58,528 bases of DNA from Bacillota bacterium (GCA_023412855.1 JAEZRJ010000049.1:1-58528); one strand, 5' to 3'; positions 32,429 through 41,599 are shown, counted from the stretch's first letter. Program-made: numbers and translations. Notes: generated from the sequence alone by a model not told the origin.

Positions 32429-33307
32429 ATGATTAAAAAATTTAGATTTATTTTAAAAATCTTTGTGGCATTAGGGATTAGTATATTAGTACCGTTGGGA
32501 TTCTACTGGCTGGTTGACCTATGTGTTTATAATTATTTTATGAACACTGTGCCAACAGGGGGAGCAGATCAATTTCAAGCATATATAGTATGGTATACAA
32601 ACTATGAATGGATACTTTTTATAGCAGAGTTTCTTATAAACATAACAGTGACAGTAATCTTATTGATATTTGTGTTAAAACTATCTCGCCTCGAATTAAA
32701 AGGTTGGTTTTCTTTACAAAATGTAAGTGAACTTGCTATTGGATTGCTCCTTAGTGCAATCGCGATCTCAATTGTATTTTTTTTACTTATACTAACAAGA
32801 AGTGCTTATGTTGTTTCTTGGCAACCTCAATTTACTATTAATACTATAAAGTATTTGTTAGTCTTTATTTTGGTAGGCATCTCCGAGGAGCTTTTTTATA
32901 GAGGATTTATCATAACAAGTCTTCGCACAATCAAGAGTGTACCCTTTGTTATTTTGTTATCAAGTATGATTTTTTCTTTGGTACACTTTTTCAATAACGA
33001 ATTTAATCTACTGGCATTTTTAAATATTATGTTGATAGGAGTTATGTTAGCTTATATATTTATAAAAACAAAATCCCTTTGGCTACCAACAGGATATCAC
33101 ATCCTATGGAATTATTTTCAGGGGAATGTCTATGGCTTTAATGTTAGCGGTGTTACGATATCGGGGATTTTTACAACCAAATATAAAACTAATAATATAT
33201 TAAATGGTGGTGTTTTTGGCCCAGAAGCTGGTTTGATTACTACGTTTGTTACAATACTTGCAATTGTGTTTCTAAAATGGTATTTGGCAAACAGAAAAAC
33301 TTTATAG
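32429..33307 (+). CDS. CPBP-family intramembrane metalloprotease (CAAX protease/Abi-like)
   Basis: A 292-residue membrane protein with about 7-8 helices. The CPBP motifs are clear: EELFYRGF (Glu-Glu with Arg, about residues 154-161), then SLVHFFNNEFN with the second-motif His, and a late GYHILWNYFQG. Such proteins act in bacteriocin immunity, modification or export in other Firmicutes; no bacteriocin gene is visible here, so the role is open. Its AT content is clearly higher than in the core genes, in keeping with the accessory tract after ssrA. ATG 32429 follows TGGAGAATAAAT. Confidence 0.9.
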   Translation: MIKKFRFILKIFVALGISILVPLGFYWLVDLCVYNYFMNTVPTGGADQFQAYIVWYTNYEWILFIAEFLINITVTVILLIFVLKLSRLELKGWFSLQNVSELAIGLLLSAIAISIVFFLLILTRSAYVVSWQPQFTINTIKYLLVFILVGISEELFYRGFIITSLRTIKSVPFVILLSSMIFSLVHFFNNEFNLLAFLNIMLIGVMLAYIFIKTKSLWLPTGYHILWNYFQGNVYGFNVSGVTISGIFTTKYKTNNILNGGVFGPEAGLITTFVTILAIVFLKWYLANRKTL

Positions 33308-33309
33308 GA

Positions 33310-33585
33310 GCTGCAATATTCAGTGCTTTGAAGAATGAGGAAAGTGAAGTCTTTCATAAGGCAACCCATGATTTTCTAATAGGAATATCGAATCGTTCCT
33401 TGTTTTATGACCGAATAAGGCAGAGACTATCACAAGTGAAGCGGAAGAATGAAAAGTTTGGAATTATAATGCTAGATATGGATGGATTGAAAGAAACAAA
33501 TGATAATTACGGGCATAGAACCGGAGATGCGGCTATAAAAGCGGATAAATCTATGTATAAGCGAAAAGAATCCGCAAAGGATTAG
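33310..33585 (+). pseudogene. diguanylate cyclase (GGDEF) remnant with internal deletion
   Basis: The frame shows the start of a GGDEF domain (ATHDFLIGISNRSLFYDRI, then MLDMDGLKETNDNYGHRTGDA) and then jumps to the domain's final helix (KADKSMYKRKESAKD). About 80 residues, including the GGDEF signature itself, are missing without a frameshift. The product would be catalytically dead. The open frame extends upstream into the CPBP gene to 33277, and no ribosome site for this fragment is convincing. The partial domain retains the substrate-side Asp (DMDG). Confidence 0.75.
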
Positions 33586-33687
33586 CGGTTTTTCAAATGT
33601 GGATGAGGGGACAGGGTTAGATGTTTTCGCAAATAGTTTTAAGATATACGAATTATCCGCAACATAACACTGTATGCAGAATAGTAA

Positions 33688-33855
33688 GACACCAAAGTGA
33701 TTGGAACTGCTACGCATCTTAATGCCACTGTTGAATTACTATCTATTGGAACAATAGAAGATAATGTGAGCAATCCGGTATCTGAACTAGCAATATTTGG
33801 AAGTAGTACCCCATCAATAATAAAAAGGTCTACTCGTGATACAAAAGTAAAATAA
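33688..33855 (+). pseudogene. orphan C-terminal coding fragment, unknown
   Basis: A 55-codon frame without start signals (GTATHLNATVELLSIGTIED in the middle) has coding-like composition. DTKV occurs at both ends, hinting at a truncated repeat protein. I do not recognise the family. The stop is 29 nt before the next gene. Confidence 0.35.
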
Positions 33856-33884
33856 ATACAGATAATATTTGTAAAGGTGAAAAA

Positions 33885-34445
33885 ATGACAGTGGTTTATT
33901 TCATAAGACATGCGGAACCGAACTATAAGAATCATAACGACGAATTACGAGAGCTCACCGAGAAAGGCCTGGCAGACAGGAGGATTGTTACGGATTTTCT
34001 GAGCGACAAAAATATTGATGTAGTTTTATCGAGCCCTTATAAACGCTCTATTGACACCGTAAAACATTTTGCAGATAAATATGGCCATCAAGTAATAACT
34101 ATCTCTGATTTCAGGGAGAGAAAAGTCGACAGTGTTTGGATTGATGATTTTACTGCATTCAGCGAACAGCAATGGATAGATTTTGATTACAAACTTACCG
34201 ATGGAGAAACATTGAGAGAGGTACAAAGCAGGAATATTGCTGCGCTGGAATGGGTTTTGAAAGAATATAAAAATAGAAATATCGTTGTCGGCAGTCATGG
34301 CACTGCGTTAAGTACGATTATTAATTATTATGATACTTCTTTCGGGTATCTCTCTTTCCAAAAAATTAAAGCGCTTATGCCTTGGATTGTAAAGTTTACA
34401 TTTGACGGGGATTCCTTGCAAAGCATTGAGATGATTGATGTTTAG
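33885..34445 (+). CDS. histidine phosphatase superfamily protein (phosphoglycerate-mutase-like)
   Basis: A 186-residue soluble protein of the branch-1 histidine phosphatase family. The catalytic RHAEP motif (His9) replaces the common RHG/RHGE. SSPYKRSIDT supplies the second Arg, and GSHGTAL supplies the second His. The core is complete. The substrate is unknown; it is not the glycolytic mutase, whose role gpmI fills. ATG 33885 follows AAAGGTGAAAAA. Stand-alone cassette in the AT-rich tract. Confidence 0.88.
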   Translation: MTVVYFIRHAEPNYKNHNDELRELTEKGLADRRIVTDFLSDKNIDVVLSSPYKRSIDTVKHFADKYGHQVITISDFRERKVDSVWIDDFTAFSEQQWIDFDYKLTDGETLREVQSRNIAALEWVLKEYKNRNIVVGSHGTALSTIINYYDTSFGYLSFQKIKALMPWIVKFTFDGDSLQSIEMIDV

Positions 34446-34528
34446 CCTTTACCGACTAATTGCGGCATAAAAAGTCGGGATGAAATAAATATTAATCCTA
34501 TAATTGTAATTAGAGAGGAGATGGATAA

Positions 34529-35398
34529 ATGGACTGGATAAAACAGCTTAACGAGGTTATGGACTATATCGATGATAATTTACAAAGTAAAATATCGTAT
34601 GACAGCATCGCTGAAACTGCGTGCTGCTCGATATACAACTTTCAAAGAATGTTTTCTTATATCGCACAGACCCCACTGTCTGAATATATCAGAAATCGCA
34701 GGATGACACTGGCGGCTTTCGATGTCATAAAAGGTGACGAAAGAATCATTGATATTGCTTTGAAGTATGGTTATGATTCGCAGGATGCTTTTTCACGGGC
34801 TTTTAAAAATTTCCATGGGGTATTGCCATCAAAAGCAAGAACTGAATCAGTGATGCTTAAATCCTGTCCTAAGCTCTCCTTTCAGATTATGATTAAAGGA
34901 GCAGAGAAAATGAGGTATCAGATTGAGCAATGGCCTGCATTTAAAGTAGCAGGAATATCCAACAGGATTAAAACAGATAAAGCTTTTGAACTTGTGCCGC
35001 AAATATGGGATAAGGCGTGGAAAGACGGTACTATGCAAAAATTCATGAAGTTTTTCCCTGATTATCGCCCTGCCGGCTTTCTGGGAATTGCCGCCGGAGG
35101 CGGGTGGGGCAGTTCGGAAGAAATGGACTATATTTTAGCCGTTACAAACCATGTGGACACACCGGATTGTACCTATATCTCTGCCCCGGCAGGAATGACG
35201 GAGTTTTCTTATCCTGCGGCAACATGGGTAATCATCAATGCGGACGGTAAGATTCCGGACGCAGTACAGGATGTTTATCAGAAATTTTATTCTGAATGGC
35301 TGCCGAGTTCAGGCTATAAGCTTTCGGATTTGCCTGTATTTGAATGCTATATGCAAGAAAATCGTCAAGAAGTGTGGATAGCGATTGAGGAAGCATGA
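34529..35398 (+). CDS. AraC-family regulator with GyrI-like effector-binding domain
   Basis: A 289-residue regulator. Residues 1-105 are an AraC/XylS DNA-binding domain (IAETACCSIYNFQRMFSYIAQTPLSEYIRNR with the second helix-turn-helix YGYDSQDAFSRAFKNFHGVLPSKAR). The C-terminal half (about 125-285) is a GyrI/BmrR-type small-molecule-binding domain (EQWPAFKVAGISNRI, TEFSYPAATWVIINADG). This order is found in Rob-like and multidrug-sensing activators. ATG 34529 follows GAGAGGAGATGGATAA. No obvious target lies adjacent; a terminator follows. Confidence 0.9.
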   Translation: MDWIKQLNEVMDYIDDNLQSKISYDSIAETACCSIYNFQRMFSYIAQTPLSEYIRNRRMTLAAFDVIKGDERIIDIALKYGYDSQDAFSRAFKNFHGVLPSKARTESVMLKSCPKLSFQIMIKGAEKMRYQIEQWPAFKVAGISNRIKTDKAFELVPQIWDKAWKDGTMQKFMKFFPDYRPAGFLGIAAGGGWGSSEEMDYILAVTNHVDTPDCTYISAPAGMTEFSYPAATWVIINADGKIPDAVQDVYQKFYSEWLPSSGYKLSDLPVFECYMQENRQEVWIAIEEA

Positions 35399-35503
35399 TA
35401 CATATTGGATATAATACGAAGTTGATAAAGTTCAGTTTGACGGCTAAGTTATAGCTAATAGCTTGTTATTTCAGAAAATCTTTTTCCATCACCTTTACAA
35501 AAA

Positions 35504-35548
35504 CCATAGCTTTCCTACAAGAGGTACATCAGGGAGCTATGGCTTTTC
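35504..35548 (+). terminator. terminator downstream of the AraC gene
   Basis: Stem CCATAGCT/AGCTATGG (35504-35511 with 35535-35542) followed by CTTTTCTT, flanked by AAAA on the 5' side. The rest of the 395-nt gap before the HAD gene is filled mainly by the MITE at 35620-35780. Confidence 0.7.
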
Positions 35549-35619
35549 TTATGCAGTAAAGCATGGTATTATAAATTTTAGGCTTAGGTGTTCACTTATA
35601 AAAATAAAAATTTGTATTA

Positions 35620-35780
35620 GGGCGTGTCTGAAAACTGCTTGTTTCAAGATGTGCGTCACGCTTTGTGGGATATTTGTACCCAAATGAGGGCGGCGTAGTG
35701 GGCTACGTCAACTGAATTTGGGACAAATATACCGCAAAGTGGGGCGTACAGATTGGGACAATGAGTTTTCAGATACGCCC
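35620..35780. mobile_element. TA-flanked MITE with 16-bp terminal inverted repeats
   Basis: A 161-bp element beginning GGGCGTGTCTGAAAAC and ending GTTTTCAGATACGCCC (one mismatch as inverted repeats). TA lies on each side (35618-35619 and 35781-35782), consistent with an IS630/Tc1-mariner-type TA target duplication. Its two halves are near-complementary through the length (for example ATTTGTACCCAAAT against ATTTGGGACAAAT), with apex GTAG/CTAC. No transposase is encoded. The ribosome site of the next gene (AGGAG) abuts its right end. Confidence 0.88.
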
Positions 35781-35793
35781 TAGGAGAAAATAG

Positions 35794-36570
35794 ATGGAAA
35801 ATATAAAAATTGCTTTTTTTGATATAGATGGAACATTAATTGATATAAATAAAAAAAAGATGACAAAGAGAATAGAAGAAACATTAATCCGATTGAAGCA
35901 AAATAAAATTATTATTTGTATTGCTACTGGAAGGCCTCTTAAAAGTGTACCTCACTTTCCGAATATCGAATTTGACGCATTTCTGACATTTAATGCATCG
36001 TATTGCTGTACGAAGAATGAAATTATCTATAAAAATCCTATACCGCCATCTGATGTGCAAACAATAATAGAGAATGCGGGAAGGATTCATCGCCCGGTTT
36101 CAATCGCTAGTACAACCAGGATGGGAGCGAATGGTAAAGATCAGGATTTAATAGATTATTTTGCAATATCTGATCAATTGGTAGAAATTGCGGATGATTT
36201 TGATGATTTAAGAAAAGAAGATATCTATCAAATTATGATGGGATGTTATAAAGGAGAATATGACCAAGTTTTAAATGGTGTAGAAGGGGCTAAAATTACA
36301 GCATGGTGGCCTAGAGCAGTAGACATCATACCGGCAAATGGGGGAAAAGGATTAGGCGTAGAAAAGGTTTTAAACTATTATAATTTAAAAAAAGAAGAAG
36401 CAATTGCTTTTGGTGATGGAACAAATGACATTGAAATGTTACAAGCTGTCGGTACCGGCATAGCAATGGGCAATGCAACAAATGATGTAAAAGATATAGC
36501 TGATGATACATGTGAAAGTGTTGAGGAAGATGGAATTTATTTCTATTGCAAGAAATATCATTTGATTTAA
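35794..36570 (+). CDS. Cof-type HAD-IIB family hydrolase
   Basis: A 258-residue cytoplasmic HAD phosphatase, probably acting on a sugar phosphate or similar metabolite. Motif I is FFDIDGTLID (nucleophile Asp10, acid/base Asp12), motif II is ICIATGRP, Lys is in the PANGGKGLGVEKVL region, and motif IV is IAFGDGTNDIEML, followed by the family's GIAMGNATNDVK. The C2B cap domain sits between motifs II and III. ATG 35794 follows AGGAGAAAATAG at the edge of the MITE. Very AT-rich, consistent with transfer. Confidence 0.93.
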   Translation: MENIKIAFFDIDGTLIDINKKKMTKRIEETLIRLKQNKIIICIATGRPLKSVPHFPNIEFDAFLTFNASYCCTKNEIIYKNPIPPSDVQTIIENAGRIHRPVSIASTTRMGANGKDQDLIDYFAISDQLVEIADDFDDLRKEDIYQIMMGCYKGEYDQVLNGVEGAKITAWWPRAVDIIPANGGKGLGVEKVLNYYNLKKEEAIAFGDGTNDIEMLQAVGTGIAMGNATNDVKDIADDTCESVEEDGIYFYCKKYHLI

Positions 36571-36788
36571 AGAGTAAAGGGCGTAATGGACAGAAAAAGC
36601 CAAGGAGTTTATAAAAACTCAGGCACAGAATATTGATCTTGCCATGTTTGAATAGCATTTACCAGCAGAAGATTAGTCTTTCTTTATGAGAAAGAATACA
36701 GTATAATCAATGCAAAGAAAGCTGCTATAGAGTGGATAGATGACAGATATGCAAGCGTTTGAGCAGCAGACGATTTGGGAGGAGAACA

Positions 36789-37136
36789 ATGTTAAAAAAG
36801 GTTAATCTAAAAGATGCAGTAAATCAAGTGGAGAAATTATATGTGTATGATAAAATCGGGAAACTGAACGGGCATACACTGAGCGTAGTAAATGTCGAGA
36901 ATAGAACTTTAGACTTTCATGTTCATGAGGATTCGGATGAATTATTTTATGTAATTGAAGGTTGCTTTCATCTTGAGACACAAGAAGGACTTATAAAACT
37001 TGAAGAAGGCGAATTAATTATCGTGCCTAAAGGAACGGTGCATAGACCAGTTGTAAAAAGGCTGACTAAATTTTTGATGATAGAATTAGAAGGCACCTTA
37101 AACAAGGAAAACAGCGGAGATTCCTATGAAGAATAG
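36789..37136 (+). CDS. cupin domain protein
   Basis: A 115-residue single-domain cupin. Motif 1 reads FHVHEDSDELFYVIEG and motif 2 GELIIVPKGTVHRP, giving the metal-binding His/His/Glu and a final His. ATG 36789 is set by GGAGG at 36779-36783; the longer frame to 36759 is not needed. Substrate unknown. Between it and the HAD gene (36571-36788) are short coding-like scraps, such as KAKEFIKTQAQNIDLAMFE, that look like a gene remnant. Confidence 0.88.
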   Translation: MLKKVNLKDAVNQVEKLYVYDKIGKLNGHTLSVVNVENRTLDFHVHEDSDELFYVIEGCFHLETQEGLIKLEEGELIIVPKGTVHRPVVKRLTKFLMIELEGTLNKENSGDSYEE

Positions 37137-37213
37137 TTGAAGGCGTTTTCTTTTGGAGATAAAAAGTACTGGAACAGTGATTGCAATTTCAATTAGCAAA
37201 GAGAGATGATATT

Positions 37214-37468
37214 ATGCATGACGATGAAATTTTGCTTTCAGATTTAGACAAAATTCATACCACTAAAATGGGCATTGACAGAATAAAAAGAAATTTGGGA
37301 TTGGATACAGAAGATGTGGTAGAGTGGTGTAAAGCTAAAATTAAGCTTCCGGAGTGTTCTATAATAAAACAAGGGAAAAATTATTATGCAACTATTGATG
37401 ATTGTATAATAACAGTAAACTCTTATAGCTATACGATTATTACAGCACATAAAGTTAAGGGGAAATAA
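37214..37468 (+). CDS. DUF3781 family protein
   Basis: An 84-residue protein matching my knowledge of DUF3781: DLDKIHTTKMGIDRIKRNLG, then VVEWCKAKI, GKNYYATIDDCIITVN and final SYTIITAHK. No function is known. The start ATG 37214 (after AGAGAGATGATATT) is preferred over the longer frame from 37181. It stands alone between the cupin and flavoprotein genes, all in the same direction with gaps of 45-77 nt. Confidence 0.85.
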   Translation: MHDDEILLSDLDKIHTTKMGIDRIKRNLGLDTEDVVEWCKAKIKLPECSIIKQGKNYYATIDDCIITVNSYSYTIITAHKVKGK

Positions 37469-37513
37469 TAAGTTTCACTTCATGATCGTATGTGGAACAG
37501 ATGGAGATAATTT

Positions 37514-38068
37514 ATGAAACGTATATTACTGTTGAATGCAAGTGCAAAAAATAATGGGGCGACGGAAGAAATCCTTTCAATTATTAAAAAGGAGATTTGT
37601 GATTCTTACATTGTTGATTCCTTTTGCTTAGGCGACTTAAATATATCATACTGCAAAGGCTGTAAATCATGTTATAAAACATGCAAATGCACGCAAAATG
37701 ATGATGTTGATGTCTTAATATCTGCGATGGATTCGGCTGATATATTTGTTATATGCGCTCCATCTTATTGGGGGGATGTTCCGGGGCAATTCAAAGTATT
37801 TATTGATAGGTGTACCGTTTATTCCAACACGAATCCTAACCCAAATCGTCCGGTATTAAAAAGCGGTAAAAAATGTTATGGAATTGCGCTGAGAACCGGA
37901 TTGAGAACGATGGAATGTGAACACATTATTGAGTGTATACAACACTGGTGTGGACATATGGAGGTCGAGATGGCGGATAGTCTGTACTTTTGTGGAATAA
38001 ATAATAAAGAAGATATTACAATAGAAAGAGGCTATATTGTAGAAAAATGTAACGAATGGTTTATATAA
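37514..38068 (+). CDS. NADPH-dependent FMN reductase / iron-sulfur flavoprotein-like oxidoreductase
   Basis: A 184-residue flavodoxin-fold protein. The FMN phosphate loop is LLNASAKNNGATEE, and APSYWGDVPGQFKVFIDR is the characteristic second flavin loop. Between them, CKGCKSCYKTCKC supplies a Cys cluster like that of iron-sulfur flavoproteins, although the exact spacing is not canonical. Probably an anaerobic electron-transfer or reductase function. ATG 37514 follows ATGGAGATAATTT. Last gene of the AT-rich tract. Confidence 0.88.
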   Translation: MKRILLLNASAKNNGATEEILSIIKKEICDSYIVDSFCLGDLNISYCKGCKSCYKTCKCTQNDDVDVLISAMDSADIFVICAPSYWGDVPGQFKVFIDRCTVYSNTNPNPNRPVLKSGKKCYGIALRTGLRTMECEHIIECIQHWCGHMEVEMADSLYFCGINNKEDITIERGYIVEKCNEWFI

Positions 38069-38324
38069 AGCAACTAAATTCATACTAATGCCAGAACCGC
38101 TCCGGCAGTTAGCAACAAAGGGCCACTTTAAAGAGGATTTTTGTTTTTTGCGCATCGTATTCGCTCTAAAGAAGAAGTTTTTTGTGTCGAAAAAATTGAA
38201 TTTAAGAGCAATATCTAATTTTTATAAAATGATTGAATGAAAAGTTAAATTCCATATGTAAAAATCCCGTGCAGAAGAATAAATTCTGTATTTTACAATA
38301 ATTAAATAATTATCTATTTTTCCT

Positions 38325-38353
38325 TGACTTTTATTTAATGCTGTGATATGTTG
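38325..38353 (+). promoter_or_regulatory. promoter of cspA with long 5' untranslated region
   Basis: TTGACT (38325-38330), a 17-bp spacer and TATGTT (38348-38353). This leaves about 120 nt of leader before cspA, the length expected for temperature-sensitive cold-shock leaders. The remainder of 38069-38482 is AT-rich with no supported gene. Confidence 0.6.
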
Positions 38354-38482
38354 TAATAGTATTTTTAATAAAGTTTTGATTTCACATATTTTTTGTAAGT
38401 CATTATTGTATTGATGATTCACAAAAGATATGTGATTTTTCTAATTTTATAAAGTATATAAAAAAATAAGGAGGTATCTTTT

Positions 38483-38683
38483 ATGAATAAAGGTACAGTA
38501 AAATGGTTCAACGGACAAAAAGGTTTTGGTTTCATCACTGACGATCAGGGAGGAGATGTCTTCGTACATTACTCAGGACTTACAATGGATGGATATAAGA
38601 CATTGGATGAAGGACAATCCGTAGTATATGAAGTAACAAAAGGTGCACGTGGATTACAGGCAGTTAATGTTCGTCCCGCATAA
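38483..38683 (+). CDS. cspA: cold-shock protein
   Basis: A 66-residue single cold-shock domain acting as an RNA chaperone. RNP1 is KGFGFITDD and RNP2 is VFVHYSGL (usually VFVHFSAI), followed by the typical end GARGLQAVNVRPA. ATG 38483 follows AAGGAGGTATCTTTT, a near-perfect ribosome site. It has a long leader and its own strong terminator. Core gene at the right edge of the accessory tract. Confidence 0.96.
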   Translation: MNKGTVKWFNGQKGFGFITDDQGGDVFVHYSGLTMDGYKTLDEGQSVVYEVTKGARGLQAVNVRPA

Positions 38684-38776
38684 AGAATCGTTTTAGAAAG
38701 ATTGTTAATCAGGCAGACTTCCGTAAGGCGCATAGCAACAATGCATTTATGGGTGTGGCCTGATATGATGTCTAAG

Positions 38777-38820
38777 AAAGCAAGCGTATCGTTCAATTCG
38801 GACGATACGCTTGCTTTTAT
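38777..38820 (+). terminator. terminator of cspA
   Basis: A perfect 16-bp stem (38777-38792 with 38802-38817) with loop TCAATTCGG, ending in T-rich sequence. Confidence 0.9.
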
Positions 38821-39011
38821 TATGCATACAAGTGTTTTGTAATGGTTTGTAATTGCCATAATAAAGTAATTTTTGTAGAATAGTATTAGCGGTATTACCT
38901 TCCTTCATGTGTTTAATGGAAATGAATTAATAAATATTTATGGTAATAAATGCTGACGGAAGAATTACAGGAACAAATAATAAATATTTGAAATCGAAAG
39001 GGGAATTGGGT

Positions 39012-40886
39012 ATGAATTGGAAGAAAGCAGCAATAAAAGCGGCATTACTATGTGCCTTTCTGGTTGCTTTGGCCGGCTGCAGTGCAAAAACAAAAGAGGC
39101 GGCAAATGTGCCGGAAAGCTCTGAACGTGTCGTTGTTTCAGAGGACGTGGGAAATGCAGGTATTTCCAAGGAATCGGTGGATGAAATTATGCTTCGGCTT
39201 ACCACCGAGCAAAAAGCGGCACAGATGGTTCAGGGTGCTGTTTACAGTATTACTGAGGATGACATGAAGAAATATGATTACGGTAGCGTGCTTTCTACTT
39301 TTGGGATACCGATGGAAGCACGTGAGTGGCGTAAAATTATTCTCGGTCTGCAAAAAAACGCATTGGAATCGGAAGCAGGGATTCCTTACATTTTCGGCAA
39401 TGACGCCGTGCATGGAGTAAATACATGTGCGGGAACAGTTATCTTTCCTCATAATATCGGCATAGGGGCGGCTAACGATGAAGAACTGACCTATCAGATG
39501 GGGCGGGCGGTAGCGGATGAGACAAGGCTTGTGGGGGTGCTATGGACATTTTCTCCTTGCATTGCGTCTGCCGAAGATCCAAGATGGGGCAGAACTTATG
39601 AAAGCTATTCTACCGAAGCGGAGCTCATTAAAAAAATGGGAAGTTCTTTTTCCAAAGGTTTGATTGACGGAGGGGCTCTTCCTTGCGCAAAGCATTTCTT
39701 AGGAGACGGTAATACGATTTATGGCAGCGGTGAGAATTCGGACGGTACTTACCGTCTGATCGATCGGGGAAATGCACAGCTATCGGAGGCAGAGATACAG
39801 GAACAGTTGGATATTTATCAGGCTATGATAGACAGTGGTGTGAAGACGATCATGATCAGCCACAGCAGCTTGAATGGTGTTAAAATGCATGAAAATGAGA
39901 AATACATTATGATGCTGAAGGAGGGGATGGGTTTTGACGGCTTTATTGTAAGTGACTGGAATTCTATACATAATATTTCAGGGGGAAATCTGAAAGAACA
40001 GACAATTGCAGCAGTCAATGCAGGAATTGATATGCTGATGGAGGATACTTCCTATGAGGAATGCCGTAAGTATATTGTGGAAGGTGTTGAAAACGGAAAT
40101 ATTCCTAAGGAAAGATTTGAAGATGCAGTCAGAAGAATTTTATCCGTGAAAATAGAACTTGGTATTTTTGATGATCCTATGATGGAAAATCAAAATACCT
40201 ATAAGGATCAAGTGGGGGCGGAGGAATACCGGGAACTGGCCAGAACATTGGTAGAGGAAAGCCTTGTTCTGTTAAAAAATGAGAAGGAAATACTTCCTTT
40301 AAAAAAGGGAACCCGGATTTTTGTTACCGGCCCGGCAGCAGATGATGTAGGTGCCCAGTGCGGTGGATGGACGATTAGCTGGCAGGGAAAAACAGATGCA
40401 GATAATGGCGGACGTAAGTGGGTTCCTGAAGGGAAATCAATTTTAGACGGACTTAAAGCTCTTACAGAGGAATATGAGTTTACCTTGATAACGGATGAAA
40501 GTCAGGCATCGCAGGCAGATGTAACACTCCTATGTCTGGGAGAAAAACCCTATTCGGAATGGGAAGGCGACAGTGAAGATATCAGCATTACAGGTACACT
40601 GGCACTTGAGGGGAACAAGAAAGCGATTGAACTTGCAGGCAGTCTTGGACTTCCGACAATTACCTTGCTTGTTGCAGGAAGAAATGTAATGATTCAGGAA
40701 TATTTGGATCTTTGGGATGCGGCAGTTATATGTTATCTGCCGGGAAGTGAAGGAGACGGGATTGCAAACGTTCTCAGCGGAAAGAAAAGCTTTCACGGAA
40801 CCTTGTCTATGCCGTACTACTCAGAAATCAGTGCGATCGGAACGGAGGAGGTTCTTTTTCCAGTCGGTTATGGCTTGCAATATTGA
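39012..40886 (+). CDS. secreted GH3 beta-glycosidase lipoprotein
   Basis: A 624-residue surface lipoprotein. The signal peptide ends in lipobox LAGC (Cys23). Conventional GH3 order: (beta/alpha)8 domain (about 50-400) with KHFLGDGNT and nucleophile Asp315 in FIVSDWN, then the alpha/beta sandwich domain (about 420-620) with SLVLLKNEKEILPL and CLGEKPYSEWEGD. It resembles exo-beta-glucanase/BglX-type enzymes acting on cell-surface beta-glucans. ATG 39012 follows AAGGGGAATTGGGT; the longer frame from 38940 would bury the signal peptide. It contrasts with the cytoplasmic permuted GH3 at 15 kb. Confidence 0.94.
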   Translation: MNWKKAAIKAALLCAFLVALAGCSAKTKEAANVPESSERVVVSEDVGNAGISKESVDEIMLRLTTEQKAAQMVQGAVYSITEDDMKKYDYGSVLSTFGIPMEAREWRKIILGLQKNALESEAGIPYIFGNDAVHGVNTCAGTVIFPHNIGIGAANDEELTYQMGRAVADETRLVGVLWTFSPCIASAEDPRWGRTYESYSTEAELIKKMGSSFSKGLIDGGALPCAKHFLGDGNTIYGSGENSDGTYRLIDRGNAQLSEAEIQEQLDIYQAMIDSGVKTIMISHSSLNGVKMHENEKYIMMLKEGMGFDGFIVSDWNSIHNISGGNLKEQTIAAVNAGIDMLMEDTSYEECRKYIVEGVENGNIPKERFEDAVRRILSVKIELGIFDDPMMENQNTYKDQVGAEEYRELARTLVEESLVLLKNEKEILPLKKGTRIFVTGPAADDVGAQCGGWTISWQGKTDADNGGRKWVPEGKSILDGLKALTEEYEFTLITDESQASQADVTLLCLGEKPYSEWEGDSEDISITGTLALEGNKKAIELAGSLGLPTITLLVAGRNVMIQEYLDLWDAAVICYLPGSEGDGIANVLSGKKSFHGTLSMPYYSEISAIGTEEVLFPVGYGLQY

Positions 40887-40946
40887 TCATGATTAAAGGA
40901 AGGTGGAAACGTAGGAAGGACTTTTACAGAGTGAAGGAGAGTTTGA

Positions 40947-41459
40947 ATGAAAAGATTGGTTACGGAAGCAATGAGGAGTCAGTTTGATTCCACCCTTCAT
41001 ATGGCGCGTGTTTTGATAAAGGTTTGCCCTGAGGAGATATGGGCAGCGTCTTATCATGAAGTACCCTTTTGGCAGCAGGTTTTCCATTATGTTTACTTCA
41101 TTGATTTTTGGATGCGGGAACGGTACGACGAAAGCGAGTGGCGCACGAAGATTTTTGATGATGTTTATACCACGGATCTGTATGCGGGCAGCTATGAAGG
41201 ACTGTATATTTCACGGGAGGAAATGTTGGAATATCTGGAGGCGATTCAAGCAAAAACGGCGCGTATTTTTGACAGCCTTGACGATGAGAGATTAGGCTGT
41301 TCTGTTTACGGTGACAATCCGCAATATACTTATGCTGATGTTATCACCGGACAGATAAGGCATATTATGTATAACATTGGTTATCTCAACGGTATATTAC
41401 GGCAGCTTGGAATGGATGAATCGGATTGGTATTCCTATAACGAACCGGAAGGCTCTTAA
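40947..41459 (+). CDS. DinB-like four-helix protein
   Basis: A 170-residue soluble helical protein resembling the DinB/YfiT superfamily (metal-dependent S-transferase-like fold). Helix motifs FWQQVFHYVYFIDFW and ITGQIRHIMYNIGYLNGIL are in the places where DinB proteins keep metal-binding His residues. Two His are plausible ligands (His in QQVFHYVYF and in IRHIM); a third is uncertain. Function unknown. ATG 40947 follows GAAGGAGAGTTTGA. It lies 60 nt after the GH3 gene. Confidence 0.8.
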   Translation: MKRLVTEAMRSQFDSTLHMARVLIKVCPEEIWAASYHEVPFWQQVFHYVYFIDFWMRERYDESEWRTKIFDDVYTTDLYAGSYEGLYISREEMLEYLEAIQAKTARIFDSLDDERLGCSVYGDNPQYTYADVITGQIRHIMYNIGYLNGILRQLGMDESDWYSYNEPEGS

Positions 41460-41599
41460 ATATATGTTGAGAATGGAATTGGAGACAGAAGAATGAATAG
41501 TAAATTTAAAAAGCAGGCAAATCGCAATGGGCGTCAGTGGTGAAGACGGGATAGTCCATATTGCGTGCGCAGGTCATGGGAAAGGAAGAGATACTTATT

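Noticed and set aside
33885..34445. Second glycolytic phosphoglycerate mutase
   Set aside because: It has RHAEP and lacks mutase-specific features; gpmI is present, so only the superfamily is assigned.
35463..35687. 74-codon ORF before the HAD gene
   Set aside because: Covers a terminator hairpin and enters the MITE; not coding.
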